Assembly: GCF_036785885.1 (NCBI RefSeq) | Contig: NC_092317.1 | Location: forward strand, 932,501 to 996,500 | Origin: Coffea arabica | Taxonomy: Eukaryota > Streptophyta > Magnoliopsida > Gentianales > Rubiaceae | Direction of reading: 5' to 3' | Length of the DNA: 64,000 nt | Shown here: in pieces, positions 46,971 through 58,091 of the stretch | Layout: every line of letters starts with the position of its first letter | How positions within the stretch are numbered: the first letter of the stretch is position 1 | Program-made: the position numbers and the translations under genes | Notes under the pieces: model-generated | What the model saw: the letters and a program-made list of their open reading frames with translations, nothing else | Database searches by the model: none | What the model was told of the DNA's origin: nothing

Positions 46971-49427
46971 TGTTGAAACCGCTATGTATATTGTAACTCT
47001 AATGGGAGTTTTTGAGTATTTGCTAATGACTGATCTGCTGCTCTCAAAATTCATACAGACTTCCTCAAGTACCAGTACTGGGGATGTTTTTCCTCTTCGT
47101 ATAATTGGTTGCTTGTTTGCTTCTTCGTATACAACTAATGTGTCTGTTGTATGATTCACAGTTCTTTTCTTGATGAATGGATTGTGTGTGAAATTTCCTC
47201 CTCCGACAACATCATTTGGTCACATTGCTTTCTGCAGACTTAAATATGGGAACAAACTCGCAAAGACTCGAGCCTGAAGGAAGCCGAATCTAAATCCGCC
47301 ACTTCAATCTACTCTTCAATATCGTCCCAAGGATGGAAACAAGAAGCCAACGAACTGGATTCCCCTTATGCAACAGAAGCCAAATGGAGTACCCGTTGCT
47401 CTTTCAATTTCAAACTGAATCATTTCTTGGTTTATGTGCTGTCAATGGGCTGCACCATCCAAATTTTAAGGATTCCTGATAAATCCGCTCCGTGACCCAT
47501 ATTATCTATTAAATTTAAATAAAATCAGAAACCCAAATAGGTATACAGTACAGACACGAAGGTCGATCCTGCTGGCAGTCAGCATCCCCTTTAACTAAAA
47601 CTGTCTCTCCGAAGAAAATCAGAGCAGCCACTGAATTCAATACTTTTCTCAATAAATATATGCAAGTCCGCCAAAAAAAAAAAAAAAAAATTTTGTTCAT
47701 TCATCGGAGGATAAGGAAAGTAAAAGTGAAGCTAATCAATTTTGAAGAAAAGTGAGAGAATACAGCCACATGACAGATTCTTCTCCAAACAAATTGGGAG
47801 AAGTAATTGGGGTTGAATGGTCGGTCGGTCATCAGAAAGCATTATTAATGCCGACAACTTAAAAATTTGTAATATTCGTATCGGACAAAGCCAAAAAGGA
47901 ACGTAGCTCTTTTAACTTTTTGGTCTTTTTCGATGGCTCTTTGTTACCTTTTTTACTTCTGGAAGAGAGTTGGATGATTCATCTCATCTTTTATCGATTT
48001 CTAGACAGGGTTCGCTTCAATTTTTTTGCTTTATTTCTTTTGGTTTCTTTCTGAAAAAAAAATGTTTTTTTTTTTAACGAACATGACTCAGCATTTTCTA
48101 CTGAATCTGGGATACTTTTATACTACTAATAAACATGCTAGTTTTTTTTTTTTTTTTTTTAATAACCAAACGATAATATAATAAACATGCTAATTAATTC
48201 GAGTATTCAGCAGCCTAAAGATACATACATACTCGAGAATATACTGCATCCTCAGTCATCTTGGCTGAGATTTTGTTGTGTTATTGAAAAGCTTTCCTTT
48301 ATATTAAAAAAAGAAAAAATAAAAATGGAGAACAAATGATAAACTTAACATTTTACGGCGTTCATGCAAGGGTAAAACCACATAATATGAAGAAAAATAT
48401 TTGTTTTACGTATCACTTTCGCAAGGGATCTCCAAATCCATCCCAACTCATCAGAGCATATATATATATCTTCACCTATACGTAAAGAAGCATATTGTGT
48501 ATAAAGTCCATAGAATGATTCCTAAAAAACTCAAAGCATATGCATACAAACTGAAATCATTGGTCACCCATGCTTTTACCAAATCCTATTTATTGCTAGC
48601 TAGAAGACAGTTTAGATGTTTGACCGTCTCGGCGCCACGTCTGATTTGTTCTTTTGTTTTGTCAGGAGTATTTTATTTGAAGCCAGTAGCTGAATTATGG
48701 AAGCGATGATTAAGGCATCAAAAGGCATATGCCATCGAGATGTTCACATACATACATCGAAGACAAAAAATTTTTCCTTTCGATTCGATACATCCAGATC
48801 CAGGCACAGGCGGACACAGCCTTCCCCTCTGGCTCCCTCCGGTATGATGCTTATTTAATAAAATGACACCTGCTACTAGTACTAGTAGGAGGTGCTTCTT
48901 TTTTCTTTGTTGTTGTTCTTTTTGGTATGAGATGAAGAGAAACTCGTTCGTGTGACACGCACGTCATATGTGGTGGTGTCTTCTTGCTCCTGTTCCTGTG
49001 TGTAATTATATCATGAATCACCAATTGAAGAAATGTGTAAGCAGCAGTGTGATGGTGATCCTGCCCCATTCTTTATTGTGCGTTTTCACCATCATTTGTC
49101 ATCAGACACCTGGAAGCATCTTTTAAAGTTTGAATTTGATAATATAGGGAAATGGTAGTCTTCTTCTTTCTTTCTTTGCCCCTTCCTTCCGTGGAAAGCA
49201 TTTCCTTCATTCTTATCCGCAGCTGCACAATTCATTTCCTTGCATGTTTTAATCTCTTCAAATTTTCTACGTGCATTTGCTACTGCGTGTTTTGACTCTT
49301 AATTATGAAATGAAATTTAATAATAATTAATGTTTACAGGGAAAGTGCGGAAAAGAAAAGCAACAATAGCTGCCCATAGGATGATCTCTCTGTTTCACAC
49401 GTGAAGGAAATGGAAAGCCTCGCTAGT
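46971..49427. other. intergenic spacer
   Basis: Probable NLR 3' UTR in the first ~200 bp, then AT-rich DNA with A or T runs (47673-47690, 48142-48161). Open frames have no family signature. Confidence 0.6.
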
Positions 49428-49436
49428 TGATATTTA

Positions 49437-50541
49437 GGGAAAATCGTCCAAAACGTCTCTCACATTTTTTTAAAATGACTTTTTTCGTCCCTCACTTTTA
49501 AAAGTGTAATTTTATGTCCCTTACATATTCACATCGGTCAAATTTAGTCCCTAACTAGGTTTCCGATCATTTTTTGGCCGGAATCCATCATGTGCAAGGC
49601 ACGTGATCATTTTTTAAGGGTAAATTTATCAAATTATATTTTACATAATCTGATCTATAGTCCTCCACATTTTATAAAATAATTTTTTTCGTCCCTCACA
49701 TTTTATAAAATGATTTTTTTCATCCCTCACATTTCACAAAATGAATTTCTCCATCCCTCACATTTCAAAAAATGAATTTTTCATTTCTCACTAATTATGT
49801 GTGTGAATACATTTTTTTAAACACATGTATATGTCTATTTGATTTTGCTTAATAATAATAACATAAACACATGTATGTAATTGGGTCCAACTTGTGGGCT
49901 ATCTTCTCTTTTTGTATGATTATGACTAATATTTACCAATAGAACCTTAATTTGCATATTCTTATTGTATTTTGACCGAAAATAGCTTTATTGGCCAACT
50001 TGACAATGAAATCAAATGATCACGTATAATATATGGTATTCGTATTGTTAAGTGAAATCAAATAGACCCATACATATATTTATGCTATTCGTATTATTAA
50101 GCAAAATCAAATAGACATATACATGTGTTTAAACAAAATGTATTCACACACATTTTTTTTTTAGGGTTTCCCTCACATACATAATTAGTGAGGGATGGAA
50201 ATATTCATTTTTTGAAATGTGAGGGATGGAGAAATTCATTTTGTGAAATGTAAGGGATGAAAAAATCATTTTATAAAATGTGAGGGACGAAAAAATTTGT
50301 TTTATAAAATGTGGAGGACTATAGATCAGATTATGTAAAATATAATTTGACAAATTTACCCTTCAAAAATGATCACGTGCCTTGCACGTGATGGATTCCG
50401 GCCAAAAAATGATCGGAAACCTAGTTAGGGACTAAATTTGACCGATGTGAATATGTAAGGGACATAAAATTACACTTTTAAAAGTGAGGGACGAAAAAAG
50501 TCACTTTAAAAAATGTGAGAGACGTTTTGGACGATTTTCCC
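49437..50541. mobile_element. foldback Mutator-type element, 1105 bp, with long inverted arms
   Basis: Begins GGGAAAATCGTCCAAAACG and ends with its inverse CGTTTTGGACGATTTTCCC. The inverted arms remain alignable for about 430 bp each (for example GGCCGGAATCCATCA in the left arm and TGATGGATTCCGGCC in the right), around an AT-rich centre of about 250 bp. Perfect 9-bp direct repeats TGATATTTA flank it (49428-49436 and 50542-50550). Very long terminal inverted repeats with a 9-bp duplication are diagnostic of non-autonomous MULE/foldback elements. No transposase frame was found; open frames in the arms are mirror artefacts. Confidence 0.93.
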
Positions 50542-50550
50542 TGATATTTA

Positions 50551-51184
50551 TAACCATGCGAAAGCTTTTGGCGGTAAGTGAGGAGGGAAAAGTAGAATGT
50601 AGTAGGGCTACTACCTAGTACCTACGTCATCCTGATCCTGGCTGCGTCTTGGATGAGTCTGACGAGTGGCTCCCTAAACTGAAAGAAGGGCAGGCAACAG
50701 GTTGGTTCATTCAATTACAGTAGTATTAATTATTATTTGGCCTAAACAAAAGCACGTGAAAACGTGCAATGACAGTAGCAGCAGAGTGTGAGTGGCTAAA
50801 CCTCGCACGTAACGTAACAGTTTGGAGTCATGTCACTCTCCTGCTCCTACGTCATTATTTGCGGCTTTGAATAGATGGACGGTGAAGGGTCATGAGTTTA
50901 GGACAAAAAAAGAAGAAGTTAATTAGTCCATTTCCTACTTGGGCCTAGTTTGCACTGGGGATGTGGAGAAGAAAAAATAATAGAAATTTAAAACTTATCC
51001 CTCGTTTCTAAATTGTTTAACTCCAAACAAAAATACAACAATTAAATAGTTTAAGTACTTTTTTTCTTTTTTCAAGACCTAACTCAATTTGTAGTCAGAC
51101 GATTATAAATGAAATTCTAGTTCTGACTCTCAGATTTTTCGTAGAATTTGAAATTTCCCTTCTTCAAAATTGTTGTATATAGTA
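50551..51184. other. intergenic spacer
   Basis: No supported gene or repeat. Confidence 0.6.
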
Positions 51185-51514
51185 CTCCCTTCGTCCCACT
51201 TTGATAGTTATGTTTCTTTTCACACAGTTTAAAAAAAAGTAATTAACTTTGTTGGAAAAGTAAATTTAGATTGCTATTTTCCTAAAATACCCTCACATTA
51301 AATAAAGTACAACTTTACCGGAACTTGAATTGATGGTAAAAAAAGAATCAACTCTCATTAAATGAGGTAGGTTTATTATAGTAACAACAACTTACATTGA
51401 ATAAGGACATTTTAGAAAAATTAAAATACAACTACATTTTTCAATTGGAAAGTGGACTACAATTTGGGACAGACGAAAAAGGAAAACAGGACTATTAAAG
51501 TGGGACGGAGGGAG
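51185..51514. mobile_element. Stowaway MITE (330 bp)
   Basis: Left end CTCCCTTCGTCCCACTTTGA and right end TAAAGTGGGACGGAGGGAG are inverted repeats, and TA lies on both sides (51183-51184 and 51515-51516). CTCCCTCCGTCCCA ends with TA duplication define Stowaway (Tc1/mariner) MITEs. Interior is non-coding. Confidence 0.95.
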
Positions 51515-51516
51515 TA

Positions 51517-52284
51517 CCTTTTTTGTACTCAACTATGGAGACAAACACTAAAGAAATATAAAGCTATTGATGATGTCTAATAAACACTAAAGAAATATAA
51601 AAAGCTTTTAACAATAACATAATAATTAATATACATAATAAATACAATAGACTCATTTATTTATTTCCGTGAACGATCTGCTAAAAGCCTTCCTTCTCAT
51701 CCTGTTCGCCGGTACATAGATAGAGATGTTCGGCTGATCTTTCGCAACGGTGGAGCATGGGAAGCAACCGGTGGAGGTCATTTTCACAATCATACAAAAG
51801 AATTCATCACACCATTTCTTTTTGCTTGGTCCATGCAATGCTAATAATTAGCAAAAAAAGCAAAGCAAAACTCCCATATGTATCCTATATATATGTACAT
51901 GATGATGAATGCGAGTCTGGAGTCTATTTCGCAACCCCAAAGGGTCCGGTCCACTGACAAGTGACAAGTGACAAGTGATTGTACATAATAACACCACTTC
52001 CTTGTTGCTTCGAGCCACTAATAATATAAGTGGAAATGATAATGAAATGGGGCTTTTCTCGATATGGCGTGGATTTTACTCCTCGTTCGACTTTGAATCA
52101 AATGGAATACCTTTTTGAGAAGACTTCTGGTCTGGCCCGCTCCAGCCTCCACTCAAGCGATAGAGCTCTGGAGTCTTGTCCCCAAAGAAAAATAAACCAG
52201 ACTTACAACAAAACACTTAAATAAATCTTCCCTTCAAAAAATATATATAAAAGCTTCTGAAGCTAAAACTGAACTTCTCATTTC

Positions 52285-52327
<43 letters not shown>

Positions 52328-54031
52328 TTGTTCCGGCCTTCACTAAATCAGTGGAAAGTGGAAACCCAAGATTATTAGTATTATGTTCAACATCGGAATA
52401 ATCAAGCAAGGATAGTGAACCCCATATGAACGACAACCACGTATGTCCTATCCGACACGTAAAAAGTACACACAAAAAAGCCAATTCGTAACACAATTAA
52501 CATGCTTTGTTTTCATTTTGAAAGATATCTTTTTTATTGACTTAAAAAGTTCTAGACATATATGTACATTAGATAGGGGAGTTTCTCCCACCAAAAAAAA
52601 AAAAAAAAAAAAAAGGGGATGGGAGAGTTTCTCTTTATATAATTTTTTGGATTAATGGGAATAATACTTAATAGAGCTATACTTGAAAGCCCACCATAGC
52701 ACCTTAACCAAAAAAAAAATAGGATTTCTTCATATAGCCTGATATTATTATCTTTTTATGGCCCACGCGCGCGCATATATATATATATATATACATGTTC
52801 CAATTGTAGAATTTCTTTCCTTCGTCATACATCCTAGAAAATAGGACAAGATTTCTCTGATTGATCTTCATATTGGGGGTCACATATTCGTGTTATTAAT
52901 TAATCTGATTTCTGACAAAACGAACCAAAAATATCCATTATTCTTATGGATTGTCAGTTCTTTTCCTAGTTTCGATCTGGGTATTATGGTTTTTGTTGGT
53001 TGTTGGTTACTAGCACCGATCATTTCTGGGGTTAATTTTGACTTACATAACACTCTAACTATTATTTCTATGAGAAAACCTTAATAAGTGCAATGACATA
53101 TACTTCAGCATTCTCAAATTTATATAGATATAGATAATTTGGTGATTGATACTTTCTTAAAGTTTTTTTTTTCCCTCCAACTGTCTAGCTTCCTTCCCTT
53201 TACCTGATTTATTCATTCGTGTCAAAGTACTGAAAATTTTTCATTTAATTAATATCTTTGACTTTGATTGTAAGTATCGACCATGAAATTACCGCTTATA
53301 TCCTTTTCATCCACTTTTTTTGTATATGCTTTTCATTGAAAAACCTATAGCTTTTTTTCTCGTTTTCTCCAAAAAAAAAAAAAAAAAAAAAAAAAACCGA
53401 TTATATACATAATATAATAAGTAGTCATCCCTTCGATTTTGGTCTCCCACATGTGAAAGTATTATACTACTACTCAGCAAATACCAATAGTACATCTGTC
53501 ACAATATAAAATGATTGTGCGACTGAAATGTATCAGTATTTGCTGGATAATAATTTCATATGCGAGAAACTACAATCAAAGGGATTTCCTTCCTCAATTT
53601 CACACCACAGCTGTGCAGTTTGCTCCAATTTTTGACTTTCACACGTCCTACCCTACCCTTTGAAATTGATTTGGGACACGTAATGCAAGTCTGGAAGTCA
53701 AGAGACGTGAGTGAGGCACAACGGACTAAGTAATGTATGAGGCTGGATTTTCCCCCTTTTTTTTTTTTTTTTTTTTAAAGTGTGAAGACATCCGCAATGG
53801 ACGCACGCAAATTAAACCAAACTGCTACTAATTAATTGCAACAATCAAGTCAAATAATTGGACGGTTTTGGAAGTTGGTAGAACGCAAAAAATTTTACTA
53901 ATAATTATCGTCGTCTATAATATATATGTAAAGTATACCATGTATTTACATATATAAAGGGAAGGAAGGAAGACGTAGGAGTTGGTGTAAAAGTTTTTAG
54001 TCCTTCTAAACTATCACTGAAAAATCACCCA
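51517..54031. other. gene-free AT-rich spacer
   Basis: No gene supported. Holds a long (TA)n microsatellite at 52289-52324, a shorter one near 52771-52791, and A or T runs at 52592-52614, 53370-53396 and 53756-53777. Confidence 0.65.
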
Positions 54032-54050
54032 TGCTAAGTTTCAATATATC

Positions 54051-54249
54051 TTTTTTTTTTTTTTTGTCAACACAGTGGGTATCTGGGTCCGTGGATTGGT
54101 TACCGTACGATCCAACTAATCCCACTACGTGACCGGGTGACCGGGAGAGGCTACCCAACATCACCGACCAGGTAAACCCGGGGACTCGATCCCTGGACGT
54201 GGCTCTCCCCCAACTGGGACTACAACCACGGAACCGAACCCCAAAGGGC
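54051..54249 (-). mobile_element. tRNA-derived SINE, minus orientation, 19-bp target duplication
   Basis: On the minus strand it starts near AGCCCTTTGGGGTTCGG, shows a box A-like TAGTCCCAGTTGG and a box B-like GGATCGAGTCC, and ends in an A tail (T16 at 54051-54065 on plus). A perfect 19-bp direct repeat, TGCTAAGTTTCAATATATC, flanks it (54032-54050 and 54250-54268). The intact duplication and tail suggest a fairly recent insertion. Confidence 0.93.
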
Positions 54250-55061
54250 TGCTAAGTTTCAATATATCATTCTTCCAACTAATATATATTCCTGTTTATT
54301 TTATTATTCAAACCTTAATTTTTATTAGAAACTATTAACCCTGGTTATGAATTACTATCAAATAATTATTTGTTTTTACATCTTATTTTAACGAATTTTC
54401 TATATATTTACTATTACAACATATAATTAATTCTCTAGAAAGTGATTTCTCAAAAAATCTAGCACAAACTTCTTTTATTAGTTACTCGCACGCTCGTGCT
54501 TGCGCCCTTTGAATACTAGTTATCGCATATGACGATGAGAAATTCGGTAAAGGCGTTGTAAATGGGCGGAGGTGGGGATGGAGGCGCAGCTTCGGCGGCG
54601 GGAACTTATTGGTGAAGAAAACTTAAAACAAAGAAGGAAAGAAAGAAAAATCTCCCAAACAGAGGCGTGGGTAAGGAATTTGCTGCGGCCTACTACTAGT
54701 TTCCTTTTGGAGAAAAAATGGAGATATATTAAATTTGGGGGGGCAGAACACAAAGTGCAGATAATGCCCAGCTGGCAAACCCAATCATATGAGGCCAGAA
54801 TTTCTTTGACAGCACAATTGGTGACGTGGATTCTATTACTGGACCCCACACCCTCCCAGTGTCCACGCCCTCCATTCCTCCAATCATCGCTCCTTCCATT
54901 CTCTACTTTTTCCCTCCCTCCTTACTCCTTGGCGGAGCGCTCGCTTTCCTTCTTTCTTTCTTTCTTACCAGTGACTCGACTCCTCCCTGTCTTGCTTTCA
55001 TATATTTCTCTCCATCCTCGTCGGTCAATCCTCCCCAGAACACAAACCCCCCCAACCCTCC

Positions 55062-55069
55062 CTATATAT
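55062..55069 (+). promoter_or_regulatory. TATA box of the DUF1677 gene
   Basis: CTATATAT in a C-rich context, about 670 bp before the ATG. This would place the transcript start near 55095 and leave a leader of about 350 nt before the 5' UTR intron. Confidence 0.45.
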
Positions 55070-55442
55070 CCTCTCGCTCCATCTTTCTCCCTAAAACCCT
55101 CCCCCGAACAAATAAAAGTTCTCTGCAACAGAAGATTTGACTCCTTTTTTATGTTCGTCTTCATCTCACCACTTGATTGATATTCCCCATTTCCCGAAGA
55201 AGAAGGACAGAATCTTTCCTGAAAAAAATGTCTTTCATGTATACCTTTTTCATTCCCGAGGACGCCAAGGCTGAAGAAGGCGAGTGGGAAAGAGAACGAT
55301 AAACGCAATAAGAATAATATCCCGTTGGAATATTATTTTATAAGCAGCAGAAGCAGATCCATCTCTTCTGTTTCTCTGTGCAAAAAAAAAACTTGGACCA
55401 CACTCCTTCATATATCTATACCCTTCCATCTTACTTGTGCAG

Positions 55443-55729
55443 GTAATTTTCTTGTTAGGTTTAAATGCTTCTTTTATACTACCATCTACGTTTAATTTAA
55501 GGTTTAGTGTTTTGCTTTTCGTGAAATTTGTAGCCGGATGGAAATCAAAACTTGTAATGAGATAATCATGTTACTCAGGGTTTGGAGTTAAATTTTTGTA
55601 CGAAGCCAGAGTACAGGTTCTGACACTAAATTCCTATTTGGATGAAACAACAAAACGAGTAGTACTATAATTGTACATATAAAAATTCATTACCTCTTTT
55701 TTTTTTTTTTTTTTGGATTTTGAATTCAG
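55443..55729 (+). other. probable 5' UTR intron of the DUF1677 gene
   Basis: CTTGTGCAG|GTAATTTT is a good donor at 55443. The acceptor is GAATTCAG at 55729 after a run of about 22 T, and splicing leaves TTTTAGCG before the ATG at 55738. Leader introns are common upstream of single-coding-exon plant genes. Confidence 0.55.
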
Positions 55730-55737
55730 TTTTAGCG

Positions 55738-56364
55738 ATGTCCGTGACAACGGTAATCACCGACTCAATCGTGATGACGACGACGGCGTCGGCCACCGAT
55801 TCACAAACGGTGACGGCGAAACTGGCAGCAGCCACAATTGATGTGGATTTCGCAAAATGCGATTGCTGCGGACTGACGGAGGAATGCACCTTGGCGTATA
55901 TCGAAAGAATTCGAGAGCGGTATCAGGGGAAATGGATATGCGGTCTGTGTGCGGAGGCGGTGAAGGACGAAGTCTTCCGATCCAAAAGGCTAATAAGCAC
56001 CGAAGAAGCAATGAGCCGTCACTTCAATTTTTGCAACAAGTTCAGGTCCTCCGGACCGCCTCCCGACGCCACCGGCCATTTAATCTCTGCTGTCAGGCAC
56101 ATCTTGAAGAAGAGTTTAGATTCTCCCAAATCCATGCTGCGCTCCGTGCCCTGTAGTCCGACCGAGAGCGCTAGGGTCGGTGGGGGGTTGACTCGGTCGG
56201 AGAGCTGCATTCCGAGTTTGAATTTTGTTGACTCGGCGGGGTTGCATGGGGTTGAAGGAGAGTCTGAACGACAATCGTTGGACATTGGTACAGAAACCGA
56301 TAGTGCCCTAGTAGTAGAAGTAGACAGCGCAGTTTCTTTTGAATTTCGGCAGGGACACCGCTAG
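55738..56364 (+). CDS. DUF1677 family protein (208 aa)
   Basis: Function unknown; the family is plant-specific and small, with a cysteine-rich core. The core is at about residues 40-100: CDCCGLTEECTLAYIERIRE, then WICGLCAEAVKDE, then EEAMSRHFNFCNKF. These CxCC and CxxC pairs could bind metal. A Ser/Pro-rich region (SLDSPKSMLRSVPCSPTE) follows, with possible phosphorylation sites. The C-terminus is acidic. The N-terminal ~35 residues are Thr/Ala-rich. Start at 55738 was chosen because the frame upstream lies in the leader intron. There are no coding introns and no damage. Confidence 0.9.
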   Translation: MSVTTVITDSIVMTTTASATDSQTVTAKLAAATIDVDFAKCDCCGLTEECTLAYIERIRERYQGKWICGLCAEAVKDEVFRSKRLISTEEAMSRHFNFCNKFRSSGPPPDATGHLISAVRHILKKSLDSPKSMLRSVPCSPTESARVGGGLTRSESCIPSLNFVDSAGLHGVEGESERQSLDIGTETDSALVVEVDSAVSFEFRQGHR

Positions 56365-57377
56365 ATGAGAAAAGGAAGTGCAAAATAATACAAAGAAAGA
56401 AACAAACAAACAAACATTTAGTAGTACTAATAAAAGTTTCCAGTAGTTTGACTTATTTTAAGTTTTACGTTTCTCACTCATTTGTAAACACAAGAGTTTG
56501 TGTTTATCATTGTGGATATATTATTGATCAGTAAGGGGGGTAGTAGGATTCTTAAACTTGCCCGCTTTTCCTCTCTCGTCTTCTTTTCTTTTTGTTTAAG
56601 CTATTTTCGCTTTTGTTTTGGGGTCGGATTATTTGGTTTTTGCGCAGTTGATATGATAGCGATTGATACGAAATGAGTTGGGATTGATGGATTCATTGAT
56701 GGTGATATAAGTGGGTCGATGCATGTGTTCTTATCTTTCTTGATGGCTACCGTTCCCTTCAATTATTCAGGCATGGAAATTTGTCATCAGATGCTCCAGT
56801 AAGTATTACTGGAATTAGAGGAGCTAATGATGTTACGTCAACTCGATAATTTCTCGTCCAAATTCTTGGCGTAATCTTTTATAAGCTTCAATTGATTTTG
56901 GTTAAATTTTTGTTGCGTTTGCTTGCGTTGACAACGATCAAATGCTACTCTGATTCATTGCATTATCTTTTCATGCGTTGCCCTGATGCCCGGATCTTGG
57001 TAGTCCTACATTTTACATTTAAATTATTGTTAGCCTCCTCCTAGTGGTTAATGAAGGTTTACTACAAATGCGGTTACAACTCAGTAATTATCTTGGGTAC
57101 TTCCTAATGACAGGAGAAAAGGCGTAGGAAAAAGGGTAAAATTGGAAATGCTTTTGACTGTGTCTTTGGCTGGCATATAGCTTGATGACTGGGGAGAAAG
57201 TGCATCTCCCCAAATCAGTAAGCAGGCTGATTCATTGCTTTTGTCAGTATAAATTTATGTATTCGAGCAGTGCCCTGACGGTGGAGCATATATACTACTA
57301 GTAGTAGTGAATATGCACAGCACAGCTTTGATTTAAGATGTGGCCTCTGGATTCCGGTGGGCTGGCGCCTTGTAGTT
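56365..57377. other. 3' flank of the DUF1677 gene
   Basis: Probable 3' UTR followed by spacer. No gene. Confidence 0.6.
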
Positions 57378-57545
57378 CTGTTTGGATTATAAATTATTTG
57401 AGATATTTTTACTGTAGTATTTTTTGTGATGTGATATATGTGAGATAAAAAGGTAATTGGGAAGATAAAAAGATGTGTTAGAAATTGTAATGATGATGTA
57501 AGCAAATAAATATTGACAAATAATCCTCTATCCAAACAAACCATA
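57378..57545 (+). mobile_element. MITE with TGTTTGGAT ends (~168 bp)
   Basis: The left end CTGTTTGGATTATAAATTATTTG is roughly the inverse of the right end CAAATAATCCTCTATCCAAAC. It contains TTTTTGTGATGTGATATATGTGAGATA, shared with the remnants at 18936 and 20977. The target duplication is not clear. Confidence 0.6.
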
Positions 57546-57567
57546 AATAGGCTCTCACAAGCATGGT

Positions 57568-57870
57568 ACAAAGACTCGGCCGAGTCGTCATCGGAACGGG
57601 ACTTTCCATTCCGATACCGGGACGAGATGACTCTGAGATAATGGATCACCAAAAACTCGGCCAAGACGTTTTCAAAACGGATAAAAATGACCGAATCGTC
57701 TCGAGTCAACTTAAATTTTTATTATTTTTACTATTTTTGTTTGTCATGTTTTTTCACAATTTTTAGAATATTAAATGTTTAAAAAATTTACGTGTCACTA
57801 AAATCGCGACCGATATGTCGAAACCGATGTGGAACGGATCGAACCACTACCGCGGCCTAGCTTTGAACCA
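57568..57870 (+). repeat. dispersed repeat, copy B
   Basis: Second copy of the CG-word-rich then AT-rich repeat at 41100-41395 (shared CCGAATCGTCTCGAGTCAAC-like core, TTTTTATTATTTTTACT and an AAATCGCGACC-like tail). Class unknown. It lies next to the MITEs on both sides. Confidence 0.55.
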
Positions 57871-57944
57871 TGCTCACAAGTACAAGTGCCGTCATATTCA
57901 TATCTACCGAGGTTCATGCTTTCTGATTTTACTGGGAGAACTAA

Positions 57945-58091
57945 GGCCATGCTTGGATTGCTTGTTTCCGTCGAAAAATATTGTCGTTTTTCGTGATCAC
58001 ATTTCCCTATCACCTTTTTCCCTCACATATATCAAATCGCTACAGTAATTTTTCCATGAAAAATGACGGAAAATGCAATCCAAACACAACC
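57945..58091 (-). mobile_element. Tourist/Harbinger-like MITE, copy 2 (147 bp)
   Basis: Inverted copy of the element at 17848-17995: starts GGCCATGCTTGGATTGC and ends GCAATCCAAACACAACC, with TAA on both sides (57942-57944, 58092-58094). Internal words such as TTTTTCGTGATCACATTTCC match copy 1 on the opposite strand with few differences, so the family was active fairly recently. Confidence 0.88.

Larger units (their letters stand above)
54269..55737. other. spacer, promoter and leader of the DUF1677 gene
   Basis: The stretch 54840-55110 is C/T-rich, and its long open frames are compositional. The likely leader of the next gene starts after the TATA box at 55062 and contains an intron. No separate gene is supported. 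Confidence 0.5.

Noticed and set aside
50144-50353. Small frame with repeated FSSLTFYKM-like units
   Set aside because: It is an artefact of short repeats in the arm of the foldback MULE.
54572-55180. 202-codon plus frame upstream of the DUF1677 gene
   Set aside because: The second half is a C/T-rich promoter/leader with Ser/Pro/Leu bias, it crosses a TATA box, and no homology is recognised.
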